Both the position numbers and the translations under genes were made by a program. The notes beneath the pieces were generated by a model, which saw only the letters and a program-made list of their open reading frames with translations, did not search any database and was not told the DNA's origin. A stretch of 64,000 bases of DNA from Linepithema humile (taxonomy: Eukaryota > Arthropoda > Insecta > Hymenoptera > Formicidae): contig NC_090128.1 in NCBI RefSeq assembly GCF_040581485.1, forward strand, positions 2,046,001 through 2,110,000. Reading direction: 5' to 3'. This document shows positions 35,265 to 48,207 of this stretch, piece by piece (position 1 is the first letter of the stretch; each line of letters begins with the position of its first letter).

Positions 35265-37667
35265 AAGCGAGGGCTAGCAGCGACAGCAGCAACGACTAAC
35301 GGCGTTAACATCAGCAACAGCAGAGCAGCATGTCAGATTCATAGTCGCCCTTTCACTCCCGTTGTGTGATTTCCACTTTCCATCGGCGTCTTCGAGCTTT
35401 TCGACTATGAAGATGAGAGAAGCACGTCGCGATGCCAAGTAATTTAGTTTCTAATTCTTTTCCCCCACACATGTCTCTTGTCGCTTTCGCACTAGGTAAC
35501 TGTAACTCAAGTACGTATCTACAAATTTGTAATTTGTGCTTTCTGTCGAGAAGTCGACTGTCGCTGTCTGCTTTCCATGGATGCAGATGGGACGCTTGAT
35601 CGCTCGATAGAAATTGATGTTGGAGTATCTGAATTTCGTGTTGATCTCCAAGTGGAAAATTTTAAAATTTACGAGGGGGTTTTATATTTTATTTTATTTT
35701 TTGTTTTGTTTAAATGAATTAGTAAAAAAAATTTCTTTTTAATTTTTGGAGTTCAACTCGATTTTTCGGTTACGACAGAAATTTAGCGTCATATTTTAAA
35801 GCAGTTATCTAGTCGAGTCACAGTATGTTTATTAACTTGAGAAATTATATTCGATTTCAATTATTGTCTTGGCTCGTGACACGCACGATTCTTGCTACAT
35901 TCGATACTACTTTTCAAATATTTAATATAACGATATCTTTGTTTTGATTCAAATTCATTTTGTTAAAGTTTATTTTATATTACTTTGAATAATCGCTTGA
36001 TACAATTACATTTTTTTTTTATGTAAAAAATGAGATGACAGAAAATTTGCAGTTTCAAGATCTTAAATAGAAATTTTTGTTTGATAATGTTATACCGAAA
36101 ATAACGGATAGTTCGTATAAATGTTAATTTATCCAAATTCAAAATTGTTTAATGTTTCAGTAAGATAATCTCTTGGAAATACAATCGGAGTTATTAATTA
36201 CTTTTGTAAATCGATTCTTTAGAAACGACACGGCGATGATCGCCAATCATTGTTACAATAAATGGCCGATTGCTGCGAAAAATTAACCAGGCGTATGTCA
36301 AATGATGTTCTTTATTTTTCTCATTTCTTTGGAAGTATCGATTCCACGATCTACGAGTGCACTCGGAACATTTGAGATTTTTGTCAGATTTATTTTATCT
36401 TTTTGCAACATTCTTCAAAAAAACTTTTTAAACAATTGTTAAACGATCCACTCGTTGACCGTGCGAAATCATCTCTGAGGTAACTGTTCGATTATCGAGC
36501 ATCTTGAACCAATGAGTTAGTTATAATTTTTTTTATTATGCTTTTAGTGATAATCATTGAATTACTTTTTTTTTGTGAATTTAAAACATGGTAAAAATTG
36601 CGAAATCGCTCTGCGGATGTGAATGTACAAGGAGTTAACTTTGTTGTCATCAGCAAGTAGAACACGGGAGAAGGAAGTCGTCGATCCTGAATTTTTATAT
36701 AGAGTTTATATGTTTATCACACACGAGCGCAGATTTACATAGATGGATATAAGATCGGCGAGAGAGACCGTCGTATTTTCTTCGTTCGATATTAGTCGCT
36801 TCGAATGTTCACGCATCAATCCATTATTCATTAATGAACTTCTTATTCTGTATGATTCGTACATTTATTTATTATTATTAGTGATATGATTAATAAATTT
36901 GATGAGGAATTAATCAGAAATGGGTTGACGCGTGCGCATGAGGAGGGAGGCATCCTTTCACGTCTCTAGAGTCACTCGTTCGTGTCGATCCGCATCCAGA
37001 GCATCCTCCGACATTCGACATTGCGAATTCGACCAGTCGATGGACCTGAGCAGAGAAGAACCAATAAAGAGTTTTTGAGCAGTATATTTCTCTTTCTTTA
37101 TTGTGCGACCCCTACACTCAGCTTTTTCAGGCATTTTATCACGTAGCGCGTGTGAATTAACTACGTGTACTAACTTGATACATTTTAAACTAGCATATCA
37201 TGAAATTTCATAAAATATAACAAGGCGCATCGATCTCGATATATTTGAATATATTTAACAACTCCGATATATTAACCTTTTAACGAATGATGAATCTTTT
37301 TGGAAAATAGCTTCAAGGTTTAATAATTCTTGATTCTCACGTCGATCCGTCTTTGAGGAACTAACTGGACACATTTTATTTACGTGTAAAATAAACAATT
37401 TTTTTTATTTTCTAGCTTTATGAGAAAAATTTATTTTGTCGTGCACTTTACCCATTTTGGACCTCGGAATAATCGTATATTGCGGAGGAAATTGTTTGAA
37501 AATCGGGAGAGAGAGGAAACTTTTTTTTTTTTAAAGAGAATGTCACATGCGTAAGAAATAAAAACGAAGCTCTTGAGAAAAGAATCCTAAAAACTTGAAT
37601 GCACGTTACCATCGTCTGCGGTGCACAAACAATCTCCGGCGTGATAGTTGGCCGATGATGCTTGCAG
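35265..37667 (+). other. 3' UTR and intron
   Basis: A CAG/CAA-rich start of the UTR (35270-35330) is followed by AT-rich DNA with AATAAA at 36257-36262. A GC-richer island at about 36930-37060 contains a 26-codon phase-matched open frame (36970-37049) that I consider chance. No finger motif was found. Confidence 0.6.
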
Positions 37668-37900
37668 CTGCCACGCTCTATTGGTCACAGTCGACTGGGG
37701 TGCATCGGCAACCCGTGGCAGATCGCTGCAGACTCTCCTGTCCGAGTTGTGGTCGCAGCTACAAGTATCGAAGCGGCCTGCGGGGTCATATCGCCGAGTG
37801 TCTCTCAGAAAGAGAGAAACTGGAGGTTGACTTTCTTCAGCGACAGAAGCAGCAGCTGCAGCAACTACAGGAGCAGCAGCGAGCCCGATCGTACGGGCAA

Positions 37901-37933
<33 letters not shown>

Positions 37934-37999
37934 CAGCAGCAACAGCAACCCGTCACTGTGAAGGACGTACGAGTGCTGTACAAATTTTGGAAATCGTAG
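37668..37999 (+). CDS. Lola variable exon: single C2HC finger with polyglutamine tail
   Basis: The acceptor gatgcttgcag ends at 37667. The first two bases complete Ala and a 110-residue tail follows to TAG. It has one finger, CPSCGRSYKYRSGLRGHIAEC (C-x2-C-x12-H-x3-C), then a charged segment and a Gln-rich region with long CAG/CAA runs (about 37845-37950), ending VRVLYKFWKS. A second acceptor at 37721 (gtggcag) is also in phase and would start the tail at D-RCRLSCPSC; the first has the better pyrimidine content. A lone finger with a coiled-coil-prone Gln tract implies that DNA binding relies on the BTB dimer or a partner. AATAAA is at 38346-38351. Confidence 0.78.
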
Positions 38000-39794
38000 A
38001 CACTTGTGGCAACAAACGAGAATGAGAATCAGTAGTAAAAATTCATTTGTTTCGAAATTTCTAACTTTTAATTTCAGCTTTGACACGCGGAGATGGAACC
38101 CTTTTCTATCGTTTTCCGGTTTATAAAATTCATTGTTTATTAATATTTGAAATTTTTCGACACTTTTTGATGTAGATACTATTTATCTTCTCTTTCGGAC
38201 TGGTGACTCTTCACCACTTCATGCTTCCTTTTTTTATTATAATTTTTGTTATGATTAAGTGCGAGAAAATCTTAAATATTATTAATATATGTAATGTTTA
38301 CTTTTACTCATATTGAATATATCGCTTTGCTAATTTTGTGAATAGAATAAATGAGCTATACTCAAATTTTGCTTTACCGATTTATTTTTGATGAATAATA
38401 AATTTAATAAGTACATAATATACTCCAGTGGTTTCCACGTTAAGAGAAAAGTATCACCTAATGTTAGAATATGTTAATAATATATACAATTTTTATTAAT
38501 TATAAACTTATATGCTATATATTGATTTCTACTTTTATTTCTTTCATTCTCCTTAAATATGTGAAATAAAAATTTTACCACGTATATTAAATGAAAAATA
38601 AACCAGAGTTATTAATAAAGTTTTAACGTGCGACATATTTTACACTTGATTACTCCGATAATATGCACAATTCATAAATTAATGTCATATAATTGATTTC
38701 CTCATTAATAAAACTATATAAAATCCTTTTTAACCGCGACGTAGCATCTGGTACATGCTACTCGCACATTTTGTATATATAACTCGTTTTAGCAATATCT
38801 AATTAACGAAGGAATAAACGACGATGCCAGTGATTGTTGGTTGATGTGTATTGCATGTTGAAGTCTTGTCATCCAGCCGAACGCTTCGTGATTGTCAGCA
38901 TAGCGAATAAGTGTCGTAAAGCGGCAAATAAAAAAAAAAAAAAAAAAAAACAAGAGATACATCTCGAGCGTCTCTCGTCGAAGGGAAATTCATCCTTGTC
39001 CGCATCATTGGCGCGATAACTTCGGCCAGTATTGTGTTCATTCGTCGTGGATGTGTGTTGGGTGAAACTATACAAGGAGGCATATTTTACGTTGGGTTGA
39101 ATTAATTACATCACGGGTGTAAAAAGTGGATGCACTAATAAAAAGCCAGCTCATTTTGATGCAGCATGTAAATAACAATAGCCCAAAACAACGAAAACTG
39201 TGCACAAGGATCTGTCATAAAAGTACCGTATAAATGTGTTCAAATTTTTGTCACGAAAAAAATTATAGTTTTGCTATTCTCTGATACTCTATAATTTACT
39301 TAAGTTTTCTCGTATGTTTTTTTGTAATTATTTCTCTCTCATGCTATAGTTTTTAATATATAGTATATTATTTTTGTGATTTTTTTGAGATTATTTTAAT
39401 TTTTTATTTAACAATTGAAATGATACATCAATAAATTAAGAATTTCTGAAATTTTTTCAGATTTTTTTAAATTATACAATTTATATTACCATTATAACAG
39501 ATTTTAGTCATGTCAGTCTTATATGTCGGCATTAAATATTTGAACAATTCGACAAACTTTGCGAAATAATTAAACGCGACGGAAATCTGTCTATCGCGAT
39601 CTCTCGGCAACGGAGCTTTCTGCACAGTCTTCTTTTGGAGCGAGCTTGATTCCGTATATTGTTTACACGCTTGGTTCGAGCTTTTTCTTCTCCATCGGTG
39701 GACCAATCAAAGGAAGAGAGAGAAAGGGTGAGAAAACAAGTCGCAATCGATCGAAGTGTGTTTTTGTGGTTTGTCGATAAAGGAAAGAGAGAGG

Positions 39795-39827
<33 letters not shown>

Positions 39828-39917
39828 AAAGAGAGTAAGAAATCGCGGAAGGGGGCTCGTTTCGTGCGTGCGGCAGGAACCCGCGTGATGTAAAAAGGCC
39901 TCCCTGTATGCTTACAG
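38000..39917 (+). other. 3' UTR and intron
   Basis: AT-rich. AATAAA at 38346-38351 probably ends the preceding isoform. An A run lies near 38930-38950 and a GA microsatellite at about 39785-39835 sits about 90 bases before the next acceptor. No further coding motif was found. Confidence 0.6.
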
Positions 39918-40159
39918 CCAGCCCCTCGACGGAGTACGTCTCGACCGGCGGTGGCAGCGGCGAGCTGCGATTTCGATGCGTAATGTGCGGACGCGGATAC
40001 AGGTCGCGGTCGTCTCTCACTCGGCACTCCAGGTACGAGTGCGGCCGCCTCGGATCACGATACACCTTTACCTGCACCCTCTGCGGCAAGTACTTCTGCC
40101 GGCCGGATCACCTCAAGCAACACATCCTCAACATCCACGGAGGCTCCATCGCGAAATAG
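39918..40159 (+). CDS. Lola variable exon: C2HC + C2H2 fingers
   Basis: The acceptor tgcttacag ends at 39917. CC completes Ala and an 80-residue tail ends in TAG. Finger 1 is CVMCGRGYRSRSSLTRHSRYEC (C2HC). Finger 2 is CTLCGKYFCRPDHLKQHILNIH (C2H2, H-x4-H). The linker (GRLGSRYTFT) is longer than the usual seven residues, and finger 2 lacks the CPYC signature, so this exon is outside the main CPYC family and resembles classical Kruppel-type fingers more closely. The C-terminus after the last His is only GGSIAK and lacks the post-finger motif seen in other tails. The preceding lead is Gly/Ser-rich. Confidence 0.9.
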
Positions 40160-43100
40160 CCGCGATTGTTATTTCCAGCGCGCATATGTACAGCATCCGA
40201 GACGCCCGATCACTCGATAGCAGATTCTTGAGATCATTTGGAGGAGAAAATCTTTATATAAAAATGTCTAGGTTACAGTTTTTTTTTTTTTAATGCAAGA
40301 TGTTTAAAATTGATTGATTAAATCGTTAGAAGTTTGCGCCGTGCCTGAACAGCTTTAAACACTGAATACTATTTAAAAATTGTAGCCTCGATATAATCGT
40401 ACAGATTTTCTCGTTCTCAAATGATCTCATAAGTTTGCTATTAATAGGTGAAAAAGTTGGTTTGGGATACCGTATATACACAAATGTATAGCCTTTGAGA
40501 AGAATGAATTCGAAAGACGTTGAAATCACTGCGTAAGTCGAAGAGGAATATCTTCGTGCCGCACTAAGAGAGAAGATTTTATATTTTAATAATATATTCG
40601 ATAAACATAATTTTACGAATTTTAATTTTGATTTTCTGAATTTTAATTTTGATTTTCTGAATTTTAATTCAATTAAATTTTACTATATACGAAGCTTAAT
40701 TTGAGTTTTCTTGGTTACTTTTAAATTATTATTGTTTATTGTATTACGTAAATTTACTTTTATTGGTGTAAATTAATTTTATTTTTTATGGCACGCGGAC
40801 GCGTGAATGAGTATCAAACTTCTTTTTAAAGCGATCAAATTGATTTTGATCCTTAATAATTTTTTTGAACGGGTATTTTAAACATTGTTGCAAATGCGAC
40901 GATTTAGGGTTTAGATTTGTTGGTAGAATTAGTTATCGCTTATGTGAAATTATGAATTATTAATCTTTTAGTTCATAGAAGACCTAGAAAATTGACTGAT
41001 TTGAATCTCAATGCTTACGTTCTTATTTAGAGATTGTAATGTTCTCTATTTAAATGTTTGAAACATTTTTTGCTTGTTTTTCTCAATTTTTTTGGGTAAC
41101 GTAGGATTTATCATTTGAAAAATTATTGTCGTGGTAATATATTAAATTAATTATACTAAAATATATTTATTATTGTACGTTCTAAAACAATTTATGTAGT
41201 AGTTATGAATGCTCAAGTGGACATTTCACTTTTCTTAAATGACAAATGTTTAAGTTTTTTCTTTTTTTTTTGTAGGGAATTTAATATTATAGATAGAGAA
41301 ATCGATTTAATGACTGTCGCGTGCATTATTACACGCATACTTGCGTATGCGTTTGTGTAAGGACAAACTGCCAAATAGTCTGACCACGAATGCCAAATAA
41401 CTAATATTCCTATTTTTCTAGTGCAATATGTACATTTAAGTTATTTTATATAAGTATACGATGACACAATGACAGGTGGGTTAACATATTAGCGAGTGAT
41501 GTCTAGGAGTGATGAAGCTGCTATGAATGAATAGTTTTTTCTCGCTATTGTGCAATTTTTTGAAGTTGGGTATAATTTTATATCACAAAATTACTGCTAT
41601 AAATCGAAAACTTACATTTTTAAGATGCTAAGAGTACAATTATTTGTAATTAATTGTAAATGTACAGATATTTCTATTGTTAAAACAGAAGATATGTTAA
41701 ATTGCGGAAATATATGAATTTTTCCTGCTTGGATACGCATTGGCGATCCAAATTAGACAACGTATTTGCAATCGTTATTATATTTTACACTAACAAAACC
41801 TTTGCTACTATTTTTTTAATTATCGATTATTTTTGCATCTCGAAATATTGCTCATTGCAAAAATTCTTAGATGTTACTTTATTTGAAAATAATATATGTA
41901 ATGTTATAGTAAGATAGGCGCGTATTGGAATAGTGCAATTTTCCTCATAATTTATAAGAAAATTAAAAAGAACAAAAAATTATATATAAATAATTATTTG
42001 AAGATTGAGTGCATATAATTAAGGTTCAAGAAAAATTAATATTTTGAATTGTGGGAGTTTTATTGCAAGGATGCGATTTTTTTCGATTATATTTCTTACA
42101 ATTAAAATATGTTGATTATATATAAAGAGAAGTGTGTTGTGTATGTACAGTGATTCTTGTGCGTATGTTACATTTGAGGCTATTAATTATGCGCAAATAT
42201 GTTATTTACGCGAATTTACATATATAGGAAGAGCATACAAGGGTTTCCACCCAAGATATTGACATGGGTAATTTACTGTTATTATCGGAAATAATTTCCG
42301 CACGTTGTTACTTATCGGAATTTATAAATTTCTATGGCATTTCAATAAAAAAGTTACATTAAACAAATTCTTTGCTATCTTATTCGTTTCCTAATCTATT
42401 ATCTTTTTACTTTATATTTTTTGTATGCTTTTTATTTTTACTTATTTTATTTTCATATATATATGCTTTTATATTAAATATTGCATATTGTAATACTATA
42501 TGATAAAGTTTTCTATAAATTTCATATAAAAATTTTTTTTGACAAGCCAATTTATTATAAATTAATAATAAATTATTATAATTTAGTAGTTAAAATGTTT
42601 ATAAATAATGAGAATTTTATTAATAACATTATTACTATTTCAGCTATGATATTGCTATAATATTCGTTCGAGACAATAATTGGTTTTCAGGTAACTCTAG
42701 TAATCTGTATTAATTTTTTTATTTCCGGAATCGTGGGAATAATAATATTATAATATATTTTTTATTTTTTAATTATGTCATTGTAATCGTGTAGTTATGA
42801 TGTGTGTGCTTAACACAATGTATTGACTGTTAGTAATTAAAATTAAAATAAAGCACAATAGATCTGTCAAAGATTTAATTACAAAAAGCATTCGAAGGGA
42901 AAACCTATGAATGAATATAAGTATAGTGAAAAAATTACAATACAGCAAGAAACGATGATTTTTTTTCGTCTTTCTAATTATTTCTTTCGTGCTTATATAA
43001 AAATATGTGTTCTTTTACGCGAGTTACTGGAATTAAAGTTGCCTAGCGTGCTTTATGTTTTGCAATGCAGAGCGATAAGTTTTTTTTTTCTCGAACGAGT

Positions 43101-43316
43101 CTGTTAAAAAATTCCGCGATTAACAATAGGCTCTGCAAAATTTTATTTTATGAGAAAATAAAATTGTATTTTTTATTTGTATCGGTTCTTTTTGGAAAAT
43201 CCAGGTGTGCAAGTCTCACGCGCGTCATTTCTCTCCCAGTTCACTGAGGTACATCTGCAGGGCTGAAGCGATTCTCTCAGTAAACTGACGTCACTTCGTT
43301 TTGTGTTTTATTACAG
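40160..43316 (+). other. Long AT-rich 3' UTR/intron
   Basis: More than 3 kb of AT-rich sequence with a 22-base direct repeat at about 40617-40668 (tgaattttaattttgatttt pattern) and a perfect 8-bp hairpin at 41333-41352 (ACGCATAC/GTATGCGT). No finger or phase-matched exon was recognised before 43317. Confidence 0.6.
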
Positions 43317-43507
43317 ACGCGTCGTTACTCATGCGCTCATCGGTTACGGCAAGCGTGCAAGAAGTGCAAGGATCAGTCGTTTGTGTGCTGACACATCTGC
43401 GAACTGAACACGTTGAAGTCTACCTGTACTGTGGAAGGATTTATTCTGACTTCGATGTTTTCGTCGATCACGTAGTCACGTTCCACATGATTCCGCTTCT
43501 AACTTGA
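43317..43507 (+). CDS. Degenerate lola variable exon with broken zinc finger
   Basis: A strong acceptor (tgtgttttattacag) ends at 43316. AC completes Asp and the phase-matched frame runs 63 residues to TGA. The C-terminal part reads YLYCGRIYSDFDVFVDHVVTFH: spacing C-x12-H-x4-H is perfect for a C2H2 finger, but the first Cys position is Tyr (TAC, one base from TGC). Upstream, HLRTEH has the H-x4-H end of a finger whose Cys pair is absent in frame; a CKKC pair appears in another frame of the same stretch. AATAAA follows only 11 bases after the stop (43518-43523). Either this is a decaying exon or a tail with a non-canonical fold. The acceptor still looks functional. Confidence 0.45.
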
Positions 43508-44853
43508 ACGTTTATTAAATAAAATGTATTGCGTAATTTCGAAAAGTTGCAGACAATATTGTGGCAATTAAATGGCAATTACTATGTGATATTTTAGATT
43601 TATAATATACTTTTGAAAATCAATGTTGTAATTTTCGATATTTTTATTATTGTATTATTGAGAAGTGAATTATAATGATTTCACTTATTTTGTCGGTTGT
43701 CCCATGAATTCTTTAAGCATCAAACATTTTTGTATAACTTGTACTGTTAACATATGTTTGAAATATTTATGTAATATAATTATATTGCTTGAAACATTTA
43801 TTATCAATAAAATATCTTTATGACGCGAGCTTTATTTATGCTCACACACCATCAAAATTAATGTTAACGAAATTAGAATTGTTGTTATCTGTCAAATATT
43901 AAAAAAAATTTGTTTTAAGAAAAATTCTAACAAAGAAACTATTTTTTAGGGATTTGTTTTTGATATTTTTTTTCTTTACGATATTTAAGATAGGAATAAA
44001 GACAATGTGTATTCTTGATCGATATTATGTTTTATATTTCGACACTACTTGAATAAATTAATGCGATGCGTTACCCAAACTAATTGCTTTGCATTGCTAT
44101 ACTTCGTGCTTTTGACATGACTGAATGTTTGTGTGTGTGATTGTAGAGCAACGATTCATTATCAATATGTCATAATTATGTTATCACGAAAATAATAAAT
44201 AATAAATAATAAATAATATTTACAACTTCTCTAAACAATTTAATTATAATTCACTTAATGTTTATCCTACATTTTAAAAAATTTAATACATAAATATTCT
44301 AGAAGAGATTTTCACCTTTCGAAGATGAAAGCGTTTCGTAAGCACGAGAAAATTGCATTTGTACAAGTCTCGATGCAACAGTATTCACTATAAAAATTCG
44401 AGCGAATAATAATAATAGACAGCGTTTTCTCAAGATGCGATAATTAATTAAAAATACTAAAGAAATATTTGCCACAATTCTTCACTGAAGACTATGCACA
44501 ACGTTTGAAGATTTTTCTTCAGGATGTTAGTTTGTACACAAGTTCTGTATTCGAATGCAGGTTTTTTTAATTCAAAGAATGTTATTCAAGCAAAAAATTA
44601 TCCGTCATTTATTTTAGACAAATTAAAAAATTCTCTCTCCCTTTTGTTTAGTGTCATCCATATCCCGGGATTGTCATGTTGTTTTATAGTTGTGGATAAT
44701 CGTAGCGTAGTGTACCTGTCCGTCCGCTGGAAGATCGCGTAAAAGGACCGGAGACCCTGCATGCTCGGGCGGTCACGACGGCAAATCGCGATACGTGCGT
44801 TGCGCGCAGATCACAAAATTCATACGTTTGTTTCGTTTCGCACCTGCTTGCAG
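43508..44853 (+). other. 3' UTR and intron
   Basis: AT-rich, with AATAAA at 43518-43523. The interval ends in a very good polypyrimidine tract and acceptor (tgtttcgtttcgcacctgcttgcag). No other feature was recognised. Confidence 0.6.
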
Positions 44854-45215
44854 CACACTGGAATGACTGTTCGGCGCTGCGGAACACCCTGGCCTTTCCC
44901 CGATCGCTCAGTTTTCCCATCTTTATTCTTCCGAAGACGTCCACCGAGCAGCAGCATCGCGAGCAGCAGCAGCAACAGCAGCAACAATTTCCGCAGCAGC
45001 CGTTGCAGGGCCACGTTTGCAAGGCCTGCGGCAAAGTTTACAAGCAGAGGAACGCTCTGTGGCGGCACTTCAAGTATGAGTGCGGCAAGAGTCCCAGGTT
45101 CCAGTGCCCGTACTGTCGCTACCGAACGAAACAACGGTCCAATATGTACTCCCACATCAAGCACAGGCATCACGGTCTCAAAATTTACGTAATCGATCTC
45201 GAGGCGGACAAATAA
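44854..45215 (+). CDS. Lola variable exon: polyQ lead, C2HC + CPYC C2H2 fingers
   Basis: Acceptor ends at 44853; CA completes Ala and the tail is 120 residues to TAA. A lead of about 60 residues contains a hydrophobic stretch (LSFPIFILPK) and a Gln run coded by CAG/CAA (about 44950-45007). Finger 1 is CKACGKVYKQRNALWRHFKYEC. Finger 2 is CPYCRYRTKQRSNMYSHIKHRH. They are joined by GKSPRFQ. The tail ends HGLKIYVIDLEADK, with the conserved post-finger I-Y-V-I-D. A different, longer frame covering 44761-45192 is a shadow. AATAAA is at 45442-45447. The NMYSHI form of finger 2 groups it with the exons at 53064 and 54036. Confidence 0.92.
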
Positions 45216-46586
45216 TTGTAGGCATTTTATTTCATCTTGGACTTGTTTTTTGACGCGTGAAATTGCGATATGCCTCGGTGCGTTTATCAAATTTGTTGTT
45301 CGTTACTCGATCAAGAGCGGTGAAATAGTTACGTTCTCATTTGTTGAACAGTGCTCGAAGTGATTAGCCTTTACGTCTCGCAGCACGCGTCAGTTATTTA
45401 TGAAATATCGAATTAAATTGCAATTAATATCAACATACTCAAATAAATATTTTATTGGCATTCTCGTATGTTGATTTTTCATTAAACCAAAAATGGTTTT
45501 TAAAAAATTACTTGTAGCTAAAATTGTGTTAAAATTAGCTAGTCATAGAAAATGGACAGAGTAGAAAAGTTGAGAATTAATTCGTTTTTCTATTTGCAAT
45601 TTATTATTGCTTACTAAAATTATTTATATTTTGTGTTAAGAATATTCGAAATATTTTATTTGAATATTTTATATGCAACATTAATAAATCTTTGATATTG
45701 TACGCGTATATTATATTTATATATATTATTATATTTGTACGCGTTCTTTTTGTTCAATGTTTCTTATCGTTAATATATATTATGTATTAATTAATAATAA
45801 AAAAATAATAATGTTTTTGCGAATTACATATTTACTTGTAATTTGTTTTTTTTTAATTTATAAGTAAATATTCTGTCATCGAATATTTGCTACATAAAGA
45901 GGCGTATTTGAATATTGTAATTTTTAAGAAATGTTTGAAAAAATACTACTTATTTCTTGAAAGAAAATTTCTTGGACATATTTAAAATAAGAACAAAAGT
46001 AATATGTAGTTTTCTTAATAGTATTGTGTTCTGTTATATTACATTGTATTCAGTATGTGTTCAAAAAGTTAATAAAAATGTTGTTTCTAATAGATATTAC
46101 GCACATTTACTGCTACTGATGCATTGTGACCCGATGATTAAATATATTTTTATAAAAGTAATTATTACGCAATAAATTAATTATAGAATAATTCTAGTAA
46201 TAAAAATTAACCACTTGAGTAAAAAACCTTTAAGATTAATTTAAAATTTAAATATAGTTAAGTTTTTTCTTGCTGATACTTTGTCGCACACAATAGAATT
46301 CTACAGATAAATCTACACTGCGTAGCTCTTCGTTCCAATAGAATGGAATAAATATCTGAAATGACTTCTTCAGGATCTAACAAGCGAAACAAGCAAACTG
46401 TGTTTTAATTAAATACTAATCGATACACAAGGGACCGACTTTCAGGTGAGCATGCGGACCAAGGGGTGTTCTGTTATCCTGCATTTCTGTTTTCTTTTCT
46501 TGCGAATTTAGTAGTTAGACCTCGACGATCTCTCCCGGCCGATCGTTAACGCTCTCCCGTTCAATCATCATCTTTGTCTGTTGCAG
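45216..46586 (+). other. 3' UTR and intron
   Basis: AT-rich, with AATAAA at 45442-45447. The GC content rises in the last 140 bases before the acceptor (cgaccctcg-type sequence near 46520), ending tttgtctgttgcag. No other feature was recognised. Confidence 0.6.
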
Positions 46587-46951
46587 CGTCGCCGCTTGAC
46601 AGACCCATCGGCGAGTATCGCTGCCATTTCTGCAACTGTCCGTACTCGTCCACAGGTCACCTAAAACGCCATTTGACGCGAGGCTGCTTCATGGATCCGT
46701 CCTTTCCGATCGAAAAGCGGCGCAGCATGAACATGATGGAGTCCAAGAATTACGTATGCCCGAAGTGCTCGCAGGGCTACAAGAACAAGCGCACGCTGGA
46801 CACGCATCTACGCACCGCGTGCGGCCGCGAGCCCAAATTTCAATGCCCGTATTGCGGGCTGAAGAGCAAGCACCCGCCCAACATCTACACGCACATAAGA
46901 CGCAAGCACAAAGGCGAAGATCTCTTCCTGATAATTGAAGACGACAAATAG
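46587..46951 (+). CDS. Lola variable exon: three fingers (C2HC, C2HC, CPYC C2H2)
   Basis: Acceptor ends at 46586; CG completes Ala and a 121-residue tail ends in TAG. Finger 1 is CHFCNCPYSSTGHLKRHLTRGC. It is separated by about 23 residues (FMDPSFPIEKRRSMNMMESK) from finger 2, CPKCSQGYKNKRTLDTHLRTAC. Finger 3, CPYCGLKSKHPPNIYTHIRRKH, follows the seven-residue linker GREPKFQ. The end KGEDLFLIIEDDK keeps the spacing of the post-finger motif. Fingers 2 and 3 correspond to the standard pair and the extra N-terminal finger is unusual in this array. AATAAA is at 47448-47453. Confidence 0.93.
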
Positions 46952-48207
46952 ACTTGCAAATTTTTTACTTTGATCGACGTTGTTTGGGAAGAAAATAGGA
47001 CGCAACTTTATGACGAAACATGAATGATGATTTAGCGACGATTGAAGTTGCTTGATCCGCAAAAAGATTTTATATCACTTATTTGTTACATTGTAATTTT
47101 TCAGGTTTTATATTATGAAAAGATTTGAGCTTTTTTATTATTTGTAGATATTGCGAGATTTTAATATTTATTTATAAATGTATTACAGATATTGCTTTCT
47201 CATTTTTGAGGTGTATACATTTTAATAAGAATCTATGTGTGTGCTATTGCCTTAAAGACTGCTTAAAATTATAAGATTTTTGATATCGAAGTATTATAAA
47301 AAACTTATACAATCGTTCTGTTAATTATTTATACTAAATATACTCTCTTAAAAGAGAACAAAAGCACATCAAAGATATTTGTCCGTATTGCATATATTTT
47401 TTTAGTGCTTTATATTTTTTTAATGCAATCCCGATTTTTTCATATGAAATAAATATGTGAATATTCAAATTGTATTACTTTATTTCGTCCTGTCAGCCGC
47501 CTTGCACGAGAAGTAAATAATTTCAAGAATATTCAATATTTACAAAACGCTTGGTAAGTATGTATTGAAAAATATTAGATAAATTTTTTGATTTTTATAA
47601 TAATTTTTAGCTATTGTTTTTTTAAAGAATAAGAAGCATTATTTATGACAATATTATTAGGCTAAAATTATACTTTGTTTTACTCAGAAAATCTTTTGTT
47701 GCAGATTATTGTATTGCTATTGCCAATACGTTTAATTAACCACGTTATTCTTTTTTCAGATTGACTGTGATATCGCATCTCAACGAGAGCAACTGCTTGC
47801 GAAGACGCTGCTTAGTAGAACGCACATTTGCTACCGATTCGTTGTATTAATTCTGTATTTGTTCATTCTTGGATTTTTTGTAAATTAACATGCAATGTTT
47901 CAGCTAAATTTTTATGTGTTGGAGAAATAAAATGCATATACTTTGTTTGCCGTACATTTATTATTACGAGGAACAATTTCACGTATGAAAAAAAGTTTTA
48001 TTGGTGAGAGTAATATGAGAATATAAGAATATAAGAACAATTTTATGTTTTTGCATACAACATATTAGTTTGTTTAAATGCGAGTATACGCTGCAATATA
48101 ATTCCCCAATGTAGATACGTAGCGATAATTCCCTATGTAGATATGCAGTGAAGATGTGTAGTAATAATAAAATTTTAATGATACTTTCACGTATTTTTTG
48201 ATTTCAG
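46952..48207 (+). other. 3' UTR/intron with a possible finger relic
   Basis: AT-rich. A good acceptor-like tract (cgttattcttttttcag, ending at 47760) is followed by sequence that, one frame off the required phase, reads VISHLNESNCLRRRC before TAA near 47848, resembling the end of a C2HC finger. AATAAA words occur at 47448-47453 and near 47925. Discussed as a relic in the findings. Confidence 0.45.

Noticed and set aside
36970..37049. Phase-matched 26-codon frame after tctctag
   Set aside because: Too short to distinguish from chance; no domain and a modest acceptor.
44761..45192. 143-codon plus-strand frame
   Set aside because: Shadow of the 44854 exon; the true frame carries two complete fingers.
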